DNA from: JANQQJ01 sp046290575
GTDB lineage: Bacteria > Pseudomonadota > Alphaproteobacteria > SMXS01
Assembly (NCBI GenBank): GCA_046290575.1
Contig: JBKAGX010000007.1
Coordinates: 86,918-150,917, forward strand
Length of the DNA stretch: 64,000 bases
Direction: 5' to 3'
Below are positions 44,593 to 51,145 of the stretch, one piece after another. Positions within the stretch are counted from its first letter, which is position 1. Each line of letters starts with the position of its first letter. The position numbers and the translations under genes are program-made. The notes beneath the pieces are model-generated. The model saw nothing but the letters and a program-made list of their open reading frames with translations, was not told the origin of the DNA and did not search any database.

Positions 44593-45666
44593 TTATGCTT
44601 TCGCCGTCTTGTTCTTGGATATGTGGACCAAACCCTTGCCCATGATCCACGGCAGGTCGAGGAAAGTTTTGATCCCCGGTTCGGCCTTGCAGACATGCGG
44701 GATGGCGTTGACCGCGTGCAGCGCTGTTGCATCAAGCATGCTGTCGACCCAGTCGCCCGCAATCTCGATGCGGATATTCGGCTCGCCGATAATGGAGACG
44801 GAGTGGTCACCATCGGGCCAGTCCTTGGCAGCTGCTTCATGCATGCGCCAGATCGTCTCATGGGTGATGACCTTTTTGCGCCCGACCCAGCCGGCCCATT
44901 CCCAGCGCTGCGCGGCAACGGTGCCCTTCTTAATTGTGCCGGACCCTGTCTTGAGGTTCCGTGTGGCGAGCGAAAGTGTTGTTTTCGTGGATATCCTGTC
45001 CAGCTTTACACCCAGGCCATCGGCAACCATCTGGATGCTCTCGCTGAACAGCTCGGTCAGCCACCTTGCATGCCGCCCGGAGTCCTTCTTGAATTGAGCC
45101 CGCGTTTTGCCGAATCCCATAATGTCAAACATGATGACGGGGGCTTCGCCGTGCTGGAAATTCGAGATTTCCCGCACCGCAACCTGATCGATCTTGTTTG
45201 ACAGGGATGACATGGTGAGCGGCAGCAGGTCACCGATCCAGCCGGGATTGCTGCCGGTGGAATGAAAGGTCGTGCCGCCTTTCTTGCAGGCTGCGTTCAG
45301 CTTGCGTACCACCCGCGGCCCATGGAATTTCGGGTACATGTAGCCGACGGTAGTGATGACATTTTTGCCTGAAGCGAGAAGTTGGCAAATAATATCCAGG
45401 TCGGCTTCGGGATCGTCGCCCCAAACCACGGACGGCAGCGGCGTGTGGATCACCACATCGGCCTTGGTCTTCAGGATCTTGTCCATGTCATCGGTGGCGA
45501 TGACGCCCGTCTTCTTCACACCGGCAATGGTGCCTGCGTCTTTTCCGACCTTTTCGGGCGAATAGACATAAAGCCCGGCCAGGGACATGTTCCGGCGCCC
45601 GGCGACGGCTGCGATGGCAGGGCTGCCAACCCCGCCGCTCGCCCACTGGATGACTTTATAGGCCAT
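44593..45666 (-). CDS. DapB/diaminopentanoate-dehydrogenase-like oxidoreductase (copy 2)
   Basis: A 357-residue paralogue of the preceding gene, collinear over its whole length: YKVIQWASGGVGSPAI, HTPLPSVVWGDDPEADL, NVITTVGYMYPKFHGP, GSNPGWIGDLLPLTMSSLSNKID and TFLDLPWIMGKGL. The two copies are adjacent and in the same direction, a tandem duplication that has diverged in substrate-facing residues. NAD(P)H binding is expected; the reaction is unknown. It also ends in a short lysine-containing tail. Confidence 0.82.
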   Translation of the reverse strand: MAYKVIQWASGGVGSPAIAAVAGRRNMSLAGLYVYSPEKVGKDAGTIAGVKKTGVIATDDMDKILKTKADVVIHTPLPSVVWGDDPEADLDIICQLLASGKNVITTVGYMYPKFHGPRVVRKLNAACKKGGTTFHSTGSNPGWIGDLLPLTMSSLSNKIDQVAVREISNFQHGEAPVIMFDIMGFGKTRAQFKKDSGRHARWLTELFSESIQMVADGLGVKLDRISTKTTLSLATRNLKTGSGTIKKGTVAAQRWEWAGWVGRKKVITHETIWRMHEAAAKDWPDGDHSVSIIGEPNIRIEIAGDWVDSMLDATALHAVNAIPHVCKAEPGIKTFLDLPWIMGKGLVHISKNKTAKA

Positions 45667-45715
45667 GACGTCCTCCCCTATGTGTCACGATACATTAGGG
45701 AGTAGCGCACTCAAT

Positions 45716-45750
45716 ATTCAATCCCGGTACGCAATTCAATCCCGGTACGC
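45716..45750. repeat. 18-bp tandem duplication across a stop codon
   Basis: The 17-bp unit ATTCAATCCCGGTACGC occurs at 45716-45732 and again at 45734-45750. The duplication covers the last codons (AYRD) and TGA stop of the minus-strand gene at 45736-47280, so an out-of-use copy of the gene end follows the real one. Confidence 0.85.
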
Positions 45751-47280
45751 GTTGAGCATTTCCTGAACGGTTGGTGCTAGGCGAAAAGTCTTCTCATCGA
45801 CCCGCCCAATCCCGTCAGAGTAGGAATACGGGCAGCTCGGATCGGCACTTCTGGGAATGCGAAGCGGCTGCAACGCCGCGGGGACCATTTCTTTGGCGAT
45901 GCGATCAGTCAGTTTTGACCGGGAGACAAATCGGTCTCCCGCCATATCTGCCATCATTCGACGGTAGGAAAGAATCGCCCCATGGTCGTCTTGTCGTGGC
46001 CGGGACAAGCTGAAGACAAAATTGCTGTTGCCATCGTAAATGTCACTCTCGGTGATGCCTACATAAAGGGTTCTTAAATCATGACTTCGGACCTGTATCA
46101 TTCTGGAAATGAACAAGCTCAGATAGTAACCGCCCTGATACTGGCGCTGTCCGAAAGACAGTTCGTCAACCAAACGATCGGCGTGAAATGCGGATATCGG
46201 GTCTAGGTCCGCCCGCACCAATTTGATCTGGTCAATCAAGTCTTCTTCGCTTGACCATGTACTGTTTGTCGTCCCGGTAATCCGCGCCAAGAACTCTCTC
46301 GCGTTTCGCTGGTAGGACGATCTGTCATAGGGGTTCCAATTTAGCTCGCCGGGCAGTTGCCGGATATTGACGTCAAGGCCGGTGATCAAGCGGAACTTTT
46401 CGGCGGCCTCTTCTAGAAGCCAGACATTGACGGGCGGAATCGGTATCAGGATCAACTGCAGACCGTCGTCACTTGGACCGACCTGCGGAAAGTCTTCGAT
46501 GTTTGGTACGGCCTTGCCGAGGACCCGGGCTGCTGCTTCGAGAAGCTTGGGGTCAACTGCATTTCGTTCGACAATTGTTGCGGCCTCTCGACGTTCGCTC
46601 TGATTTTCTGACGTTTCCGCCAGCAAGATGTGCGCTTCATACAAGTACGGCGCGGCCTTTGTAGCGAGCCGCAGCGCTTTCAGCGCTTCTTCTTCTTCGT
46701 TGGCAGACAAAAGGTTTCGGGCATGGTTCAGCGCTGAATGTGCCCATAGCCCCCTTGTGACGTTGTCTGCCGTTATAATTTCTCGGTAGCGTATGCCCTC
46801 CATGGTCTCCAGCAAGTCCTCGAATCTGCCTGACAGGACATCCTGGTTTTGGTCTTCGAGAATGTAATTGTACATCACGATACTGTTGGGCAGCTGAAAG
46901 ACGAAAACCTCCTGTCTCAGGCCAAATGATTCGAGCTGAAACCAAAACTCAGTTTGGTTTATTGAGCGGAACGTCGACTCCGACCCCTCGATGGGCTCAG
47001 CCATCACTGAGGCTGTTTCGTTCATCAGTGTCGTGCAGTCACCGCGAGTGCATGGTGTTGTATCCAGGAGAAGGCGGGCTCGCCGGTCGTCGCTTTCGAA
47101 GACCGATTGAGTGGCGCCGTCTTCGGTCGTCGACTCAATGAATTTGAGTTGCTCGCCGTCGACGGTGTAAGCAACTGTCGGTGCACCAACTTCGTTGGTT
47201 GCGACCGCGGTGGTGAGTGACGCAAAAACTCCTAGCGCGGTAACTGCGCCGGCAATAGTGCTGCGGGAAAAAAGGACCAT
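45736..47280 (-). CDS. Secreted TPR protein with a catalytically dead archaemetzincin-like domain
   Basis: A 514-residue protein with a signal peptide (IAGAVTALGVFASLTTAVA), an N-terminal beta-rich domain with a Cys pair (TTPCTRGDCT), a helical TPR-like stretch (about 175-235), and a C-terminal domain that follows archaemetzincin peptidases: LILIPIPPVNVWLLEEAAEKF, PYDRSSYQRNAREFL, YVGITESDIYDGNSNFVF and RIAKEMVPAALQPLRIPRS. Against the family motif HExxHxxGxxHC-x4-CxM the fit is gapless, but the residues are P467, A468, Q471, R477 and S478; only C483 remains. All zinc ligands are therefore lost. It is isolated from neighbours by 69- and 101-bp gaps and reads less GC-rich than them. Domain call is by eye. 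Confidence 0.65.
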   Translation of the reverse strand: MVLFSRSTIAGAVTALGVFASLTTAVATNEVGAPTVAYTVDGEQLKFIESTTEDGATQSVFESDDRRARLLLDTTPCTRGDCTTLMNETASVMAEPIEGSESTFRSINQTEFWFQLESFGLRQEVFVFQLPNSIVMYNYILEDQNQDVLSGRFEDLLETMEGIRYREIITADNVTRGLWAHSALNHARNLLSANEEEEALKALRLATKAAPYLYEAHILLAETSENQSERREAATIVERNAVDPKLLEAAARVLGKAVPNIEDFPQVGPSDDGLQLILIPIPPVNVWLLEEAAEKFRLITGLDVNIRQLPGELNWNPYDRSSYQRNAREFLARITGTTNSTWSSEEDLIDQIKLVRADLDPISAFHADRLVDELSFGQRQYQGGYYLSLFISRMIQVRSHDLRTLYVGITESDIYDGNSNFVFSLSRPRQDDHGAILSYRRMMADMAGDRFVSRSKLTDRIAKEMVPAALQPLRIPRSADPSCPYSYSDGIGRVDEKTFRLAPTVQEMLNAYRD

Positions 47281-47381
47281 TCAAACCGCCCAAAAAAGCT
47301 ATCCATCTTATAGCTTTTCATCATAGGCGTCCGGTCCCAGCTCCACAATTCGTATAGAAAGCCGCTTCCCGGTCATGGGAG

Positions 47382-48956
47382 TCAGCCGACGCGGCCTTCG
47401 CGTCCCGCCCAATAAGGTTCGCGGAGTTCGCGCTTCAGCAGCTTGCCGATCGTGGAGCGGGGCAGGCTGGTGCGGAATTCGACAGCCGAGACTCGCTGTT
47501 GCTTGCCCAATTGTTGATTGGCCCAGTCGCGGATGTCATCTTCGCTGGCCGTGGCACCCTGGTGGGGCACGACAAGCCCCAGGGGCGTTTCGCCCCAGTC
47601 GTCGCTGGGAATCCCGATGACGGCCACATCATGGACGTCGGGGTGTTTCTGCAGGGCGGCCTCCAGGTCGGCCGCATAAACGTTGAAGCCGCCGGAGATG
47701 ATCATGTCTTTCATGCGGTCGAGCAGGATGACGAAGCCGTCCTCGTCCATCTTGCCCATATCACCGCTGCGCTGCCAGACGCGGCCCTGCTCGTCGATCC
47801 AGCGGGAGTCGGCGGTTTGTTCCGGCTTGTTGTAATAGCCGGTCATCATGAAGTCGGATCGTCCGATCAGCTCGCCGGTTTCGCCGCGGGGCACTTCGTT
47901 CATGTCCTGATCGACGATGCGGAACTCCGCGCCTTCGATCGGTTGTCCGACCGTGTGCAGCTTGTCCGGATGGTCATGCGCGTCGAGGCGGCAGCCGACG
48001 CCGCCCTCGGTCATGCCGTAGATCTCGGTTAGACCCCCGGGCCAGTCGGTGATCAGCCACTTTTTGTGGTCCGGCCGCAGCGGCGCGGAGGTGGAGAACT
48101 TCCAGATGAAACTGCTGAGATCGAACTTGTCGAAATCCGCAAAGTCATGCAGCCGGTGATATTGAACCGGCACCTGAATCGTGTGGGTCGCCTTTTCCGC
48201 CTCTGCCAGCCGCAGATAATTTGCGGTGTCCGACCGCGGCAGCAGCACGACAGTGCCACCCCACGCGACGGTCGGCAGCAGGGCAAACAGGGTCGTGTTT
48301 GAATAAAGCGGCGTCGACAGGATCATCCGCGTCTCGGTCGAAAAACCATATTGATCGCGTCCGCCCCAATAGGAAACGCGGGTGCGGTGGTCATGCAGGA
48401 TGCCTTTGGGCACACCGGTCGTGCCGGATGAATAGATGATGTTGAAGTCATCCAGCATGTCGATGCCGGTGCCGGGGTTGCTGTCCGATTGGGCGGCGAG
48501 CCAGCCATGATAGTCAGCCCATCGACTGTCGGTGAAATCGAAGGCGAAGCGGCCGCCGTCCAGAATGGTCGGCAACCCTTTATCGATCTCGTCGATCAAG
48601 GGCTTGGTTTTCTGCGAGATGAACAGGGCCTTGGCGCCGCTGTCCTGAATCATCAGCCGCAGCGAATCCGCCGTCGCCATGCCCGACAGGGGCACCACAC
48701 AGGCCCCGGCGCGGACGATGCCGAAGAAGGTGCAGAAATATTCTGGCGATGTATCCGCCAGCACCGCAACCTTGTCATTGCGGCCGATGCCCAAGGCGAT
48801 CAGGCCGTTGGCGATTCGACTGACGGTTTCGTCGAATGCCGCCCAGGACAGCCTTGCGTCTTCAAACACCAGCGCCTCGGCGTCAGGCCGTGTGCGGGCG
48901 TGAAAATCAATCAGGTCCGAAATGTCGGCCTGGTCGCTGAACGCAGAAAGAGCCAT
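47382..48956 (-). CDS. AMP-dependent acyl-CoA synthetase / CoA ligase
   Basis: A 524-residue adenylate-forming enzyme. The ATP loop is YSSGTTGVPKG, the A5 region EIYGMTEGG, A8 RMKDMIISGGFNVYAADLE, and the catalytic Lys of A10 is in PRSTIGKLLKREL. It activates a carboxylic acid to its CoA thioester. The medium length fits aryl-, cyclohexyl- or fatty-acid ligases. It lies 6 bp downstream of the paired SDR gene, so both belong to one transcript. Confidence 0.93.
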   Translation of the reverse strand: MALSAFSDQADISDLIDFHARTRPDAEALVFEDARLSWAAFDETVSRIANGLIALGIGRNDKVAVLADTSPEYFCTFFGIVRAGACVVPLSGMATADSLRLMIQDSGAKALFISQKTKPLIDEIDKGLPTILDGGRFAFDFTDSRWADYHGWLAAQSDSNPGTGIDMLDDFNIIYSSGTTGVPKGILHDHRTRVSYWGGRDQYGFSTETRMILSTPLYSNTTLFALLPTVAWGGTVVLLPRSDTANYLRLAEAEKATHTIQVPVQYHRLHDFADFDKFDLSSFIWKFSTSAPLRPDHKKWLITDWPGGLTEIYGMTEGGVGCRLDAHDHPDKLHTVGQPIEGAEFRIVDQDMNEVPRGETGELIGRSDFMMTGYYNKPEQTADSRWIDEQGRVWQRSGDMGKMDEDGFVILLDRMKDMIISGGFNVYAADLEAALQKHPDVHDVAVIGIPSDDWGETPLGLVVPHQGATASEDDIRDWANQQLGKQQRVSAVEFRTSLPRSTIGKLLKRELREPYWAGREGRVG

Positions 48957-48962
48957 GGGTGC

Positions 48963-49742
48963 CTACGCGCCGCCGGTGACGAACAGACACTGGCCGGTGA
49001 CCCAGCTGGATGCATCAGATGCCATATAGACGACGGCCGCGCCGATGTCCTCGGGCTTGCCCCAGCGTTCCAGCGGCAGCTGAATATACTGCTTCAATTC
49101 AGCTTCGCGTTCCGGCGTGTGCATCTTCATAGAGTCGATGAAGTTCTCTGTCGGGATCGGGCCAGGCGCGACTGCGTTAATGCGGATTTTCGGCGCCAGC
49201 TCGCGCGAGAACGTTGCTGTCATGCTGTTGACCGCTGATTTCGAGGCGCCATAAGGGCCATTCTTGGGGTTCGGTCCCATATTCTTCGACGAACTGGAGG
49301 AAATGTTAACGATCGAGCCGCCATTTTCCTTCATGTGCTTGGCGGCTTCGACGCAGCCGGCCCAAACGGCGGTCAGGTTCAAATTGATCTGCGCCTGAAA
49401 CTCCTCGACCGATGTGCGGGTCATCCAGCGGGGTGTGCCGTCTGGCAGGCCGCCGGCGTTGTTGACCCAGATATCGATCTTGCCGAACGTCTCAATGGCG
49501 GCGTTGCCCAGCCGCTCCAGATCTTCCTCGCTGGTAACGTCGGTTTGAACCGCGATGGCCTGGCGGCCCCGGTCACGCACTTCCTGCGCGACGCTCTCGA
49601 TATCGTCCTTGCTGCGCGCGGCGATGACGACATCTGCGCCTGCTTCAGCGAGGCAGTGAACAATGCCCCGGCCAATGCCCTTGCCGCCACCGGTGACAAC
49701 AGCGACTTTTCCGTCCAGTCTGAACTGGTCCAATACACTCAT
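48963..49742 (-). CDS. SDR family oxidoreductase (paralogue of the SDR at 41148)
   Basis: A 259-residue classical SDR with TGGGKGIG, NNAGG, the catalytic Ser in NISSSSS and Tyr-Lys in YGASK. The start MSVLDQFRLDGKVAV and end SDASSWVTGQCLFVTGGA are nearly shared with the SDR 7 kb away, so the two derive from one duplication. It reads in series with the downstream CoA ligase. Confidence 0.9.
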   Translation of the reverse strand: MSVLDQFRLDGKVAVVTGGGKGIGRGIVHCLAEAGADVVIAARSKDDIESVAQEVRDRGRQAIAVQTDVTSEEDLERLGNAAIETFGKIDIWVNNAGGLPDGTPRWMTRTSVEEFQAQINLNLTAVWAGCVEAAKHMKENGGSIVNISSSSSKNMGPNPKNGPYGASKSAVNSMTATFSRELAPKIRINAVAPGPIPTENFIDSMKMHTPEREAELKQYIQLPLERWGKPEDIGAAVVYMASDASSWVTGQCLFVTGGA

Positions 49743-49817
49743 CGATTTTCCCCTGACTTTTGATCTTCGTTGAACCCTGAATAGGGCGTTATGGGCTGGC
49801 GTGCAACCAGCCGTCCG

Positions 49818-50849
49818 TTAGCCATCGGCAGCAGGCAGTTTGACCACCATCTTGCCCTTGTTCTTGCCGGTATAGAGATCGTGGAAGGCCTGGCCGAAGT
49901 CCTGGACGTCGCCTTCAAAGACATGCTCGGCGAACTTGATCTTGCCGGCGTTGGCCCAGTCCGACATATGATTGCGGGCGGTTTCGAACTGGTCGGCATA
50001 GTCGAAGACGACGAAGCCCTGCATGCGGGCGCGCATGGTCCCCAGCCAGATATACTGCTTCGGCCCCGCCATTTCGTCTTCTGAGTACTGAGACGTTGAA
50101 CCGCAGAGCAGCACGGTGCCGTGCAGCGCGATCCAGCGCAGGCTTTCGTCCAGCACGGGACCGCCGACATTATCGAAGATGAAATCGATCCGGTCCGGCG
50201 CAGCCGCGACCAGCTTTTCATACAGGTCGCCGTCTTTATAGTCCACGGCAGCATCGAAGCCGAGTTCGTCGACCAGCCAGGCGCATTTCTCCGGTCCCCC
50301 GGCAATGCCGATCACCCGCGCACCCGCCAGTTTGGCGAACTGCCCGGCCATGGTCCCGACCGCGCCAGCGGCGCCATTGATCACAACGGTCTGGCCCGGC
50401 TGCGGTTTGCACGCATCGAAGATCGCAAAATAGGCGGTCAAGCCAGACACGCCATAGCCGCCCAGCCACGCCGATAAAGGGGCCTTGGAAATGTCGCAGC
50501 GTTCCAGCCCGGTGCCGTCTGATACGGCATAGTTCTGGACGCCGACTCCCGCGACAACATAGTCGCCTACCGCCCAGTCCGGATTGTTGGATTGAACGAT
50601 CTTGCCGGCAATTGAATTGCGGATCAGGTCGCCGGGTTCGACCCGGAACAGGAAGTCCTTGCTATCGCGTACGATCAGACGGAGAGCGGCATCCATAGAC
50701 AGATAGTGGCTTTCGATCAGCACTTCGCCGTCACCTGGTTCGGGGACCGGCGCCTGCCTGACTTCCATGTCGTCCGGCCCCAAAAGACCCTGCGGCACTT
50801 GTTTCAGATAGACCTGATTGTTGCGCGCGCCCTCGACCGTGTCGCTCAT
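49818..50849 (-). CDS. MDR-family NADP-dependent oxidoreductase (PTGR/2-alkenal reductase-like)
   Basis: A 343-residue zinc-independent medium-chain reductase: NNQVYLKQVPQG at the N-terminus, GLTAYFAIFDACKPQPGQTVVINGAAGAVG nucleotide-binding core, FDNVGGPVLDESL and the closing FHDLYTGKNKGKMVVKL. This group reduces the double bond of enones or enals, or acts on alkenal-type intermediates. It has a second, less similar relative at 59927. It is divergent from the TonB receptor; a palindrome sits 22 bp upstream of its ATG. Confidence 0.92.
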   Translation of the reverse strand: MSDTVEGARNNQVYLKQVPQGLLGPDDMEVRQAPVPEPGDGEVLIESHYLSMDAALRLIVRDSKDFLFRVEPGDLIRNSIAGKIVQSNNPDWAVGDYVVAGVGVQNYAVSDGTGLERCDISKAPLSAWLGGYGVSGLTAYFAIFDACKPQPGQTVVINGAAGAVGTMAGQFAKLAGARVIGIAGGPEKCAWLVDELGFDAAVDYKDGDLYEKLVAAAPDRIDFIFDNVGGPVLDESLRWIALHGTVLLCGSTSQYSEDEMAGPKQYIWLGTMRARMQGFVVFDYADQFETARNHMSDWANAGKIKFAEHVFEGDVQDFGQAFHDLYTGKNKGKMVVKLPAADG

Positions 50850-50870
50850 TCTTCTCTCCCCCTTACGATG

Positions 50871-50886
50871 AACAGTCATGCATGAC
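50871..50886. promoter_or_regulatory. Palindromic candidate operator 1
   Basis: The segment AACAGTCATGCATGAC contains the perfect 12-bp palindrome GTCATGCATGAC (50875-50886), directly upstream of the MDR start. A related site lies at 51028-51046 nearer the TonB receptor. Two similar palindromes in one divergent promoter gap suggest a shared dimeric regulator. Confidence 0.4.
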
Positions 50887-51027
50887 CGTCTTTTGACAGT
50901 GCTGGGCCAATGCCTTGTGAGTCAAGGTGAAACCACTGTTTCTCGGATCTTCAACGCCTCCAGATAAAGGCCTGGACAGAGTCATTATGGTGCATTTCTG
51001 CAACACCTGAAAACTAACTTTTCTGCT

Positions 51028-51046
51028 AACAGTCACGCGTGCGTGA
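51028..51046. promoter_or_regulatory. Palindromic candidate operator 2
   Basis: AACAGTCACGCGTGCGTGA shares AACAGTCAyGCrTG with site 1 and is itself an imperfect palindrome. It lies about 100 bp before the TonB receptor start (ATG 51146, GGGGAG site at about 51132). No regulator gene is adjacent. Confidence 0.35.
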
Positions 51047-51145
51047 TTTTTTCGTGACAAGAGTCGGGTCCGGGACTAGTCTCGCCGCAAATAACGCCTG
51101 CAAAAATGGCGTTTCAGGGAATTACAGCTCTATGGGGAGTCTCTT

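Noticed and set aside
43422..45666. The two reductase-like genes as dapB (lysine synthesis)
   Set aside because: They are about 100 residues longer than DapB, differ in the C-terminal domain and occur as a tandem pair in a catabolic setting.
45716..45750. Short direct repeats as a CRISPR start
   Set aside because: Only two units with a 1-bp gap; no spacers and no cas genes.
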